This document shows, piece by piece, positions 1 through 9,437 of a stretch of DNA of 22,479 nt (positions are counted from its first letter, which is position 1; every line of letters starts with the position of its first letter). Where the stretch lies: NCBI GenBank assembly GCA_964200075.2, contig CAXNAA020000331.1:1-22479 (forward strand). The letters run 5' to 3'. This stretch comes from Sphacelaria rigidula (lineage: Eukaryota > Phaeophyceae > Sphacelariales). The notes beneath the pieces are model-generated. The model was given only the letters and a program-made list of their open reading frames with translations. It was not told the DNA's origin and did no database searches. The position numbers and the translations under genes are program-made.

Positions 1-9
1 CGTCCCGAC

Positions 10-65
10 TTTGTAGGGATGCGAGGTCAACGGTCATATGACTATGGCATGCATGATCATGAGTA
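10..65. repeat. Dispersed 56-bp repeat, copy 1
   Basis: This stretch matches 15732-15787 at 49 of 56 positions without a gap, by my count, both copies in the same orientation. It begins with TTTGTAGGGATG and ends with ATCATGAGTA. Similarity stops sharply on both sides. A degenerate tRNA-like sequence lies about 130 bp further on, so this may be the tail of a tRNA-derived SINE lying on the minus strand, with the other copy truncated at its 5' end. The repeat itself is seen directly; the SINE interpretation is inference. Confidence 0.7.
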
Positions 66-192
66 CACCCACTCATTTCCAGAGTGTGTGCACTGGGGTC
101 CCTAGCAGTCAACTCGGGGATTGGACTCTCCCCCATCACCCTCTTTTGTTTTATACCGGAGGTAGGGTTTTCCTCTTCTTTCTTCAAATAAA

Positions 193-285
193 GTGCGTCC
201 GACGGGAATCGAACCAGCGACCAACTTTTGTGACGATTAACAGTCAGCGCTGAGTGTACGGTAGTCTAATCGGTTGCCTGTAAAT
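193..285 (-). other. Degenerate tRNA-like sequence (Asn-type), possible SINE head
   Basis: Read on the minus strand, this contains a perfect RNA polymerase III B-box string, GGTTCGATTCC, preceded by CTGTTAATC, which is the usual anticodon-loop string of tRNA-Asn (GTT). The T stem has one mismatch and one wobble pair. The 3' acceptor strand would be CGGACGC, but no matching 5' strand is present. The spacing between the D-arm-like part and the anticodon part is also about 13 nt too long. It is therefore not a functional tRNA as it stands. A tRNA pseudogene or the tRNA-derived head of a SINE fits best. Confidence 0.4.
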
Positions 286-827
286 CGTCACAATCTCTTC
301 AACATGTTTTTCATTTACGCGGTGGTTATACTTTGTCTTTTGATCAGATAAGAAGCTCGATCATTCTCCCTTGCTGATAGCTTGATGAATCCTCGCTTGT
401 TGCTCTTTCCTCGTATTCACCAAAAGGCAAGTAGTGATTCCAGCTGAAGATTGATCCTAGCCAAACAAAGGAGTTAACACATGAGGCTTCCTTTCACTCA
501 CTTCTAACTACATCGAGGCGTTACCGCCTCGGGGCTAGCAGACACCATCCGATTCGTCTCTGGTCACACCTGTGACCCAAAACGAGCCTTAGAAAACAAT
601 CGCCCTACAAATTAGACCGGAGATCTGAGATCTCAGACAACTGTCGATCTACGATCCTGAGCAGGAGACGCGGGAACCGCCTCTTAACCTCATAAGATGA
701 TACGGCAAAGTCATCGATGATTCGGTGTCTCCACCACGAGCCGGTCGATCACCCGGGAGGCTCAGTTAGTATCCTCGAAGACCTCCTAACGGTTAGGTCT
801 GACTTCGATCCTGGGTGACGACATGTA

Positions 828-860
828 CATGTTGTTGTTGTTGTTGTTGTTGTTGTTGTC
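828..860. repeat. GTT trinucleotide microsatellite
   Basis: About nine to ten uninterrupted GTT units, ending in a GTC variant. On the minus strand it would read as a polyglutamine run, but the frame has no other coding support, so it is treated as a simple repeat. Confidence 0.9.
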
Positions 861-885
861 GTTCGTTGGGTTGGGTTTTGTTATC

Positions 886-936
886 AATATGAATATTATT
901 ATCGTTACCATAATCATTATCATTATCATTACTACT
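886..936. repeat. ATT/ATC-rich imperfect trinucleotide tract
   Basis: A run of ATT, ATC and ACT triplets with interruptions, shortly after the GTT microsatellite. Together they form a compound low-complexity block. Confidence 0.6.
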
Positions 937-1201
937 ATTTCGGGACATTATCTCGACCTCACGAACCCGCGGTCTCAGATGTAGCCTCGGCTTTTCAGTA
1001 ACGGTCACTGCCACTCCTTACATGAAATAGAGCGCTCATTGTTTCTTCTGAGACCCCCGAAACGGAGGAAAATGGCACAAATTTAAACAGTGACAAAGAG
1101 GCGTCAAGAAAACAGAGGAGGGGAAGCTTCCTCCCGAGGTGATCGAGGTGTGGTGAAATTTGAGGATTTTCTTTTTTCATGAAGTCATGCGTGGCTAGGA
1201 A

Positions 1202-1225
1202 GCCCCCCCCGCCCCCCCCTCCCCC
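1202..1225. repeat. C-rich homopolymer tract
   Basis: Two runs of eight to nine C separated by G, then a further C run after a T. The minus strand is correspondingly G-rich and could form a quadruplex. It is prone to length error in sequencing. Confidence 0.75.
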
Positions 1226-1879
1226 AAATAAAAATAGCAGAGGAACATCTGACCCCAGCGATTGAAAAATAACACTCAAAAGTATGTTAGCGTAATAATC
1301 CCCGACCCTCCCACGCCTCAAAAGAGGGAAACTCAATCTGCTTTAAGAGCACAATGCTGCGTCGATACGCAAAAGCATAAACTACGTCTACATGCTAGCG
1401 AGCACTGAAATGAAGTGTATTCTTGATTGACGGATTCTTGTTCACTCGTATTCCGCATCACTGGTTCAATGCCCTTTCACTCGTCTTACCAGGAACAAGT
1501 GGCCTCCGGAATGTGCTTATCTGGGGACACAAGTGAGCCCCGACGGCAACAGCCGCAGGTGACCACGCCCAATTGATCAAACCCATAGTCGGTCTGATCA
1601 AATCTGATCAGACCCACAGTCCTCGTCCGAGATTCCCCTCAAACCAATCTCGAATGACAAACCTATGAGTCTGTGAAGGCATGGCGGTAAACAACTTTCA
1701 ATGTCATGACAGGAAAAGAAAAAAAAAGAATACCAGCGAGAGTGGGACGGCATCCCCAGGTATCCACAGAGAAATACACAAAAAAATGGCAGACGTACTA
1801 GTCACTATACCTCGCGACCGTCAAGTTGATACGTTTCGGCGACAATCGATAGACACAAAGGGAACTACAGCGGTAACAC

Positions 1880-4140
1880 AGCCGACAGTTCCTTGGAATG
1901 GTGCGCCTTGGTCTAGGTTTTCACCCCAGCCGCTTCCACTACGAAGCGGTACCATTTGGATACATTTTGGCAAGTTGCGTCCACGCTTTCGCGTCTTTTC
2001 CGAAGTCTGAGCAGTACTCCCTGGCACTATGTTGTCGTCGGCGCTCGTGGGTCGGCCTGCCGTCCTATTCCCTCAGAACAGGTTTCCACACATGAAGATG
2101 TTGGGGAGGCGCTCGTCGTGCATGTGCACGACGTGGCCGGTGTGTGGGAGGATACGCCTGATTACGGTAGCCCCGATGTACTCGCAGCCAATTCTTCCGA
2201 GGACCTCACGGTGAGTGATCCGCGATAGCCTCCCCCCCCAAAAAAAACCAGCCCCAACTTGTCACGAAGAATATGGCCGTACTGCGCGTGATAGCTGGTT
2301 TCAGACTGCATTATGCGCCTCATATGGGCGAGTGTGACGAATATGATCTCAAGCATGGGAGCTCTCAGCTACTAAGTGTGCTCGACTTTTGTCATCTTGG
2401 TTTACATGCAGATTTTGCTCTTCAAACCAGCCACTTTACTGGGGGGGGCTATCGCCGCATCGGTCCGGTATGGCAACATGTGGTTGTCGGGAGCGCTGTG
2501 GGTTAAGGTATGCTTGTTGAGGCACCTCGGCAGTAACCCGCGGAGACTTTCCCGCAGCGTGCCGAACTTGTTGGCCGCGATTTTCTAGGTCACGCAACCA
2601 TACAGCACGATCTCGATCGCTTCTGCCTTCAGGGGATGAACCTGTTCAACCACGGCCATGTACGGGTTGTCGTATACCGCTCTCCTGTGCTTGTTGAAGC
2701 ACTTCCAGGCACCAGCGCAGCTGTAGACCTCAGCAATGACATCGCCGCTGCTGCTGATCATACCACCGAGGTAGACGAAAGAGCCAATTTGCTTGTACCT
2801 TTGACCTGCCGTCTCCCCGTCGACCACATCCGCCTTCATGTTTGGGGAGCGTATATGTATGGTTTACGCCTTCTTTTCCGCCAAGACGAGACTGACGCCC
2901 CACAGATTCCGACGATGATCGTCATCATCTTTGCCATGCTTAGTTCAGGCCACGAGACGATACCAACGTCTTCGGCGTTATGGCATGACCCAGAGAACTT
3001 TGCAAAGTTTGTCCCTGGTCCTCCCGCCCCTTGCAGTGATGTAAATGAAGGCCTTCGCCACGGCTTTTACTGGTCGAGAAGTAAACAACCGTCATCGTCA
3101 GCACCGCCGCGAAGAAGATGCTGAACAAAGTGGGAAAAAACGCACAGACTTGGCGGAGGCCTTGGTTAACGTCAAACGACTGAGAAGCCTTGCCGCTGTC
3201 AAGGCGTACGCATACCCGCGGAACTGGCGGATGGTTGATATCAACTTTGGAGTGCCATATAGTGCTAGCACCTCTCAGAGAAGAGAGTGGTCGACTGAGT
3301 CGTACGCCTTCTGGGGGTCGATGAAGCATACGTAGAGCAGGAGGTGCTTTCCTCTGGCCAGTTCTTGAAGACTGCGCAAATTGAACATCATGTAGACTGT
3401 CGTACGGCGGGGTCGGAAGCTGCATTGAGCTTCTGGTAGGATTCCCTTCCACCCACAGTAGGCGCTAAGACGAGTCGCAACTATCTCAAAATCCACCGTG
3501 CCTGCGTACCCCTAGCAAAATACCGCGTAGTTGCCGCACTCGTGCGGGACTTATTTCTTGAACGGTAACTTAATGACGGTGTTTTCCCATTTTCCTGGGG
3601 CGCTACTCCCTGGCGCCACACTGTGACCACGATGTTGTGGAAGCACTTTAGTAGCAGAGTCTTCAGTGAGGCCGAGCTTCCATGGTTCACCACTTAGGTT
3701 TTCTGACCCAACGGCCTCGCCGGTCGCAAGTTTGCCTACTGGCTGCTTCCTTCACTTCTCCCATCGAGGGCTCGATCGCAAGCGGTGCGTGCTCCGGCAT
3801 CTGTCCGATGAGATCGATGACAGCGGGGGGTCGAGAGCGGGGGGTCGAGCGTAGTCGAGATTGCGTCACGTTTCAACCACTCTTTTCGCCACTATAGGAT
3901 GGCTTGCTTGTCCCGCACGAACTCACCTGCTGCGCTCCTAATTTATTATAGGTTGCGCCGCATCCCTTTTCCCTTTCGATTCCAAAGACCTGACGTTGTG
4001 ATGGTACAGATCTGCCTGGGCCTTCTTGCCGCTGAACTCCACTATGCTGACGGTGAACTCGTGTACGCAGTTGTGGAATCCAGCGTTCTTTAGCAACCGC
4101 TTGAGTAGATGGAACGAGTATACACACACGCGGACACACG
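1880..4140 (-). pseudogene. Decayed non-LTR retrotransposon (LINE), reverse transcriptase region
   Basis: The minus strand encodes a broken LINE polyprotein, followed through several frames. From the N-terminal side there is a linker with RDKQAIL, a stop, then WRKEWLKR (about 3880-3930). Next is a pre-RT segment with PSMGEVKEA (about 3750-3830), then LLKCFHNIVVTVWRQG (about 3610-3660). RT motifs follow, with ILPEAQCSFRPRRTT and FIDPQKAYDSVD (about 3280-3450), then FDVNQGLRQVC and LFSIFFAAVL (about 3050-3120). The expected YADD box reads NAED near 2966-2979. After it come the C-terminal segments YLGGMISSSGD and LKAEAIEIVLYGCVT (2585-2839), with a TAG where the family has Trp, then NKFGTLRESLRGLLPRC. 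Weak C-terminal matches (AWTQLAK, WYRFVVEAAG) reach about 1900. At least five frameshifts or stops and the lost catalytic Asp make it inactive. The 5' endonuclease part is not recognisable; it may extend to about 4530. Confidence 0.85.
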
Positions 4141-5325
4141 CGCTACTACACTTGTTGTTTGCGCCGGCATTCCACCTGTCTAGATTTTAGTTCCAGTTGG
4201 GTCGCGAGACTTCGGCCTTGACCACGGACGTGCCCTTCGGAAAGTTTGAAAATTTGGGATGTTTGCTACGGTTCTGGGCAGCCAACTCGAACCGAACACA
4301 AGTGTTTTCTCTCACCTCTTCTTTCTGCACTCACGGGATGACCGGGAGCCGTGGCCCACAAAATTGATGATGCGGCGGTACTGCAACATCTCGTCGGGCT
4401 GCAAAGAGGTTTCGCAGCCGTTTTTGCGGACAATGACGGAAAGAGAGAGGTCAAGAGACTCTTGTATACTACAGTAGTGGATGCAGAAACATGCGGGAGG
4501 ATTGACCCGAACGTCATCCCGCCGCAATCAATTCTGGGAGCGACTGCTTCACGATGTCCTGGTGGTGCAGCAACTTCGTGCGATGCTGACTCTCGCCGTA
4601 CGTTACCTACTCGATCTTCTCCGCCTCAGGCCTTGATCTTTCATTTCCATGAACGATGATGATACTAGTGATATATAATATGTATCTTCGCTGTCAAGTC
4701 GGAGTTTGTCAACCAGCGGTGGAATAAAATTGGCCAGTCGCAGCGCCAAAGCTCCGGGTGCGAGAAGAAGCTCTGAGGAGTGGCGGATGCAATGTGTCTC
4801 CTAGAGGGCACACAACAAACACCTAGAAGTGTAGCCCATATATATCAAGTCTTGGTACTAAGTTTACTACCACCGTAAAACAGAGAGTAGTAATAGTGTA
4901 TCATCACGGTAGCACCTACACTACAACACTCTCACCAGTCAACAACAGCCAGCTAGGAACGAAGGGTTGATTGCGCTCAAAATCACAGTGTTGTGTGTGC
5001 TGCCGGATGTAAGTTTTCTGTGAGGCCAGCGCCAGCTCCGTGTTGATGTCATATATATATGGACCGTGAAACCGTAAAGGAGCATCAAGTATGCCAAGAT
5101 AGTTTGTATACTACTACGCTGATGTCTCCTTCACGCCTGGAGACGAGAACACGTAAATTGGGTACAAAAATCGCAGCGGGAGATACATTTTCGAGGCTGC
5201 CAAAGAGAAGCAGGAAGGGGTTGTGACTGCGGGATAACTTCAAAATGGACACCTACCTGCTTGGATCACGGAGGAACAATCCATTTCTGTACAAGCACCT
5301 ATTATACTCCATACTAGATGCTACC
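4141..5325. other. Intergenic region without recognisable gene
   Basis: Short frames on both strands at 4259-4659 give no recognisable protein. They may be an unreadable 5' extension of the neighbouring LINE remnant. The rest has mixed composition with a few TATATA strings (about 4670, 4837 and 5050). I see no RNA gene. Confidence 0.4.
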
Positions 5326-5412
5326 AGAGGTATCTCGAACTCGAGGTTCCCGGTATATTTGACTGGACGTTACTGTGAAACATACCAGGAATCTCGAGTT
5401 TGAGATACCTCT
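5326..5412 (+). repeat. MITE-like hairpin repeat, copy 1
   Basis: The outer 31 bases (5326-5356) are the reverse complement of 5382-5412 with three mismatches, leaving a loop of about 25 bases. The whole 87-bp unit is also similar to 6341-6427 on the same strand and to 12064-12142 on the opposite strand. Shared blocks are CGAACTCGAGGTTC near one end, TTACTGT in the middle, and GAGTTTGAGATA at the other end. There is no coding capacity. A small inverted-repeat element or foldback repeat fits. Target-site duplications are not clear. Confidence 0.75.
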
Positions 5413-6340
5413 ACTATCGTAGTGTCAACGTCCCAAACGACTCGCCAAAGTGTGAATGGACTGAAATAAGTCCATTGTTGGAGGTAGTGGATGGAGATCA
5501 CATGTATCGAAGAAATGACTTTTTGGAGAAGTCACAACATTCTTGAGAGCTCCAGAAGGCCCCCTCCAAAAGTCATGCCACAAAGACTTAAGATGACATG
5601 AAGCTTGCATGAAGGCGAAGGCTATGACATAACCCTTGTCTTTGGCATAACGTTTGGTCTCCTCCTATCGAATTCTGCAGTTGCCGCCGTATCTCTGATC
5701 ACGGACACATTGCAGATCTTATTGTTGGCTCGCCTTCTCCGGCCTGAGGAGGCCACTCCCCCCAGCCCACGTTGATTTTTACTCTCTGATATGGCCCAAG
5801 GTGTCACTCGCAACGTACCTAGTGGCTGACTCTCGAATGCTTATTGCCAGCGCCACGGCGTAAACAGAACACACAGAGCAGGCTCTCCGGAGTGCTGGGT
5901 TTCAGTCCTAATTTTTCAGACTTTTCCAAATATTGACCCTTACATCCGATGCGGATAGTCCATCTGGAGTAGACTTTTTTCAAGTGGAATTGATGCCGAT
6001 TCATTAGGAAACCTCCCCTCGCGGTCAAATGGCTGCGTAAGCTTCGGAGAAAAAACCAAGCCGCTTCATCCTCGGAAAAGTCTGAACGCAGAACCCGAAA
6101 AGTCTAAAACATTCAGAGATATCCGAAAAACGGTACCGATAGTAATGGGCCTCAGACCGTGTGTGTCTTGTCAAGACAGGAGAAGAAGCGAGGAAAGAAA
6201 CAAGCTTCCGAAAGTGGGACGTTGATTGATTGTCGGGTGGGTCTATGGTTGGGGCGACTAATCAACTCGGTGCTTATTTTGGACGCACATTTTATTGTAG
6301 GCTTTTTTTTCCTGTCTCAATGAGACAAGGTCGTAATTAT
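5413..6340. other. Intergenic region without recognisable gene
   Basis: Several minus-strand frames of 60-70 codons (5425-5610, 5622-5813, 5819-6028) are separated by stops. One contains LLCVFC, a CxxC pair, but I cannot assign a family. They could be debris of an unidentified element. I do not call a gene. Confidence 0.35.
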
Positions 6341-6427
6341 AGGTGTATCGAACTCGAGGTTCATATATATTTGTCTCCAATTTCTTACTGTAAAATATAG
6401 AGGGAATATGGAGTTTGAGATATCTCT
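6341..6427 (+). repeat. MITE-like hairpin repeat, copy 2
   Basis: Same strand and almost the same length as the copy at 5326-5412. It shares TCGAACTCGAGGTTC at the left, TCTTACTGT in the centre, and GGAGTTTGAGATATCTCT at the right. The inverted-repeat pairing is weaker here, because the inner arms have drifted to AT-rich sequence. About 930 bp separates the two copies. Confidence 0.7.
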
Positions 6428-8593
6428 AATGCATTGTGCGGTGAAAATTTATCGCATGTCTTGGTGGTGCGCTCACTTGCCTAAGAGGCGGGCGAGGTAT
6501 AAAATAAAATGGTGCGAAGAAGGCTTCGCGACGGGTACACGAACAAAATGGCCCATTTTTTCCCGCTCGAAGGTGAAACTTACTCGGATTTTGAGGATGA
6601 TCGCTCACAAATTGAAGCACTTTTTCTGTCCACAAAACCCGCCAGTCCCCACCGTTTTGGAACAACCAACTGCACATTATTGTCAGCTGCTGTCTCCTCC
6701 TAAATGAACAAGGAGGCAAGAACGTGACAGTGAATCAATATGCCAACCAACGAACAACCACTGCTACACCACCCTCTCCATTACCCATCTCCTGCCTCTC
6801 CGGATTCAGAATGAAGCCACTGCAGGACTACAATAATGGACCTCGCGCTTATGTAAATTCAAGTGAGATCTAGTAAGAATCACCCACCCGCACCGACATC
6901 TCCCTACAGTAACTGCAATACATTCAGTCAGAGACAAAAGCAAGTTGAAAATAGAACTCAAGATCCACAAATAATTCTGGTCAAGAAAAATGGTGAATTT
7001 TAGACAACACAGCACCCCCCGGAAAACGAAAGGAGCTGAGACGATTGAGCAGTAACAGCAACGACGCACAGTACAGTACAGTAGTAGCAACAAAACAGCG
7101 GCAGCAAACCAGCAACAGCAGCACCCTAAAAGCAGCTCACCTGTTCGTCGGTGAGTTGTTATGTCGAAGCGCAATGGCGTGTGTGCACAAATATGCATTG
7201 TATGAGGAGTGTGACATGCGCAGTCAAGAGAGAGGTGCTACCCCTCCTGCGCATGTTTTCTTGAGTCTATTTTATGTGGTTCGCTGTGTATTGTGTGCCA
7301 CTAAAAGTGCAAAGTGCAAAGGTTGTTGTGTGGGTCTTATGCTACACCGAGATTGCCAGTGCACGGACGGTGAAAAGTAGCGGCCACGAGGCCTGGAGCA
7401 CAGTCCCTTCCCGACGTGGTTCCAGAGCTCAAGTGTGGGCGTGCTTACATCAAGCGACCGCTGCCTCGTGCCACCTATATTCACTTGTTGTCGGTATGGG
7501 ATGACGCCTTTCTGCCTCCAGATGACTAAAGTCGGTATCATACCTCAATTTTTCAAGCGACATGAATTTCCCCGGCGTTCTGTGAGTGTGTAAGTGTCCC
7601 CAGGGTTCCTTCCTACCGGACGGGTACGGACAGAACATTTCTGAGACACATCAAGACGTTACGTTTCCTTTTTACGCGTTGGGTGACTGGGGTCACGGCC
7701 CACCATGTCCCGAAGATGTTGCACAGAGTATTTGTCGTACAATGGGTACGCCCACTCTAGCTGTCCGTTGGTACGGTGGTTGGCCATATGTATCTTCCCT
7801 CAATTTCGTGTCGAGATGCGCACCTGCCGCACACGATAGCTGTAGAAGCTTGTGGGGGGCACAACTGTGTCGTTGCCTTGGGTTCGAGAACACAATACAA
7901 TTATGTAGGTACTGACCGTTTTAACGTACAGTTCGATGCCGCCCGTCGTCCAACTCCACCAAAAACTTGTTGGAATATAAAAAATCAACTCTTCTTTTCT
8001 CCCGGAAGCGAGCGCAGGAGCAAACTACGCACACGCAAACGGTGGCACACTTTTTTATGCACCAGCAGGAGCTGACACATCATGGCAACCTTGTCTACAA
8101 TAGTTTAGCGCCGTACACAGAAAGCACCGCACCGTATATATGCAACGAAGTACCGAACCCGCCCGCTGCAGCTGGTTTCATAACTGTACTATCGGCAGAA
8201 AACTGCATGACAATCCTTGATGTGAGCACCGTGGAAAAGCTGGGGGTGTGACTCGATCAAAAGTCGCACCGTGCGGGTACGTGTCCTCGCAACCATTGAG
8301 TACTGAATAGTCTCGGCTGAAAGTGACCTTTGGCGGTGGTGTACAACGGTACACACAAAAGAGTAGTTGTGTAATGGCGATACCCGCAGATCATCTCCTT
8401 CGAGGACCGACAAACATCACAAGGCGGACATGTCATGACGTCCGGCAAGAGACCAACGCGCGGGCATGACAATACTTTTCTGACTCTTCAAGTACAAACT
8501 TTCGTAATTGACTCGCGTCCTCCCTCCTCCGTCATTTCAATAATTTGGTCTGGATTCATGATGAGATTGATCGCTTGCAGAACAGTGCAGAAT
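6428..8593. other. Intergenic region without recognisable gene
   Basis: Open frames reach about 130 codons (6806-7198 minus; 7586-7915 plus), but none shows a recognisable domain, and overlapping frames on both strands are equally long. A CAG/CAA-rich patch lies around 7049-7125. Upstream exons of the RWP-RK gene could lie near the right end, but I cannot identify one. Confidence 0.35.
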
Positions 8594-8600
8594 TATATAA
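8594..8600 (+). promoter_or_regulatory. Possible TATA box upstream of the RWP-RK gene
   Basis: TATATAA lies in the context AATTATATAAGC, about 540 bp before the first in-frame ATG of the RWP-RK gene and followed by pyrimidine-rich sequence. This is a weak positional guess: similar strings occur elsewhere in the window, and many algal promoters lack a TATA box. Confidence 0.15.
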
Positions 8601-9137
8601 GCTGTTGGTTGCCAATCTCTATCCGGATTCACAGAACACATGATGATTTTCACTTTTTCCCCCATATCATGCACCATCCCACCCTCTACACTCTCTCTCA
8701 CTCGTGTTTTATGTAGGATTTGAGAAAAAAAAAATTGATACATGTATGCATGTACCCAAACATAACGGCAAAAAGAGAATCCTCTCTGTGGCATATATAT
8801 TTTTCCTATTCCTATTCAAAAAGGAAATGGAACACGAACAAACCCGTAGAATATACTCCTGTACCGCCCTCTCCCATCTCGGACTTGCGTTTTTTTTTTT
8901 GCGCAGCCCAGAGCCCACCTCACAAAACCCTCCAATTTTGCACACTCATCAACCATTAGTATCCAACACCACCAGCTCACCCTTCCTTTACAACTCTACC
9001 GTACTCTCTGTCGTGTATATTTTGTGGCTCCTTTGAGCAGACCACACGACCGCTGGCGAAAACGCGCCCCCACTCAGCTAAGCGCAACCGCCACCAAAGC
9101 AGCACAGATCCGAAACGACCACGACGAATTATCCAGG

Positions 9138-9437
9138 ATGTTCAGCATTAGTCAGGGGCCTGTGAGCAATGCCGAGGAGCTCCACCCACCCCCTCGTGAT
9201 GGCGGCGGAATGTATGGCAGACCACAGCACCAACAGCAAAGTTTGCCGCCGCCAGCGCGGGCTCACTTTCTCTGTGCCGGCCCGGAGCCTCTTAACATTC
9301 CAGACAGTCCACCCAAGCTGTCCCGAAGGCCGCCCAAGAAGGGAAACAAACGTGAGACGCTTTCGGACATTGCACGTCGTGTTCCTGTGGAGGTAATTCG
9401 ACCTTACTTCAATTATCCGCTGAGACGGGCAGCTGAG
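9138..9437 (+). CDS. RWP-RK gene, exon 1
   Basis: One hundred codons from the first in-frame ATG to the donor GAG|GTGAGT, phase 0. It encodes a Pro/Gln-rich leader, the basic patch KKGNKR, and the first half of the RWP-RK domain, ending PLRRAAE. The frame stays open upstream. A good acceptor (pyrimidine-rich, ending TTTGAGCAG) lies at 9040, so the exon may really begin at 9041, with the true start codon in an upstream exon. If transcription instead starts close by, 9138 is the start. Confidence 0.8.

Larger units (their letters stand above)
286..1880. other. Gene-free region with simple repeats
   Basis: I see no coding region here. Short open frames are not supported by domain, composition or splice context. 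Contents are the GTT and ATT microsatellites listed separately, a C-rich tract near 1202-1225, a 12-bp palindrome CTGAGATCTCAG at about 617-628, and a short imperfect duplication of GATCAAACCCATAGTC at about 1576 and 1606. Confidence 0.5.

Noticed and set aside
793-1014. Minus-strand frame with a polyglutamine run
   Set aside because: The glutamines come from the GTT microsatellite and the following Asn/Asp run from the ATT/ATC tract; nothing else in the frame looks coding.
2636-3124. 162-codon plus-strand frame
   Set aside because: It is the antisense shadow of the LINE reverse transcriptase, which is clearly readable on the minus strand.
5819-6028. Minus-strand frame with a CxxC pair, possibly a zinc-finger transposase fragment
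   Set aside because: Only one CxxC is visible, no His partners follow, and stops flank it. There is no basis for a family call.
6806-7198. 130-codon minus-strand frame rich in Cys and Leu
   Set aside because: It is the reverse of a CAG/CAA-rich patch, so its Cys/Leu runs are compositional.
7586-7915. 109-codon plus-strand frame with Cys residues
   Set aside because: No domain recognised, an overlapping minus-strand frame is equally open, and no splice-site context links it to the gene downstream.
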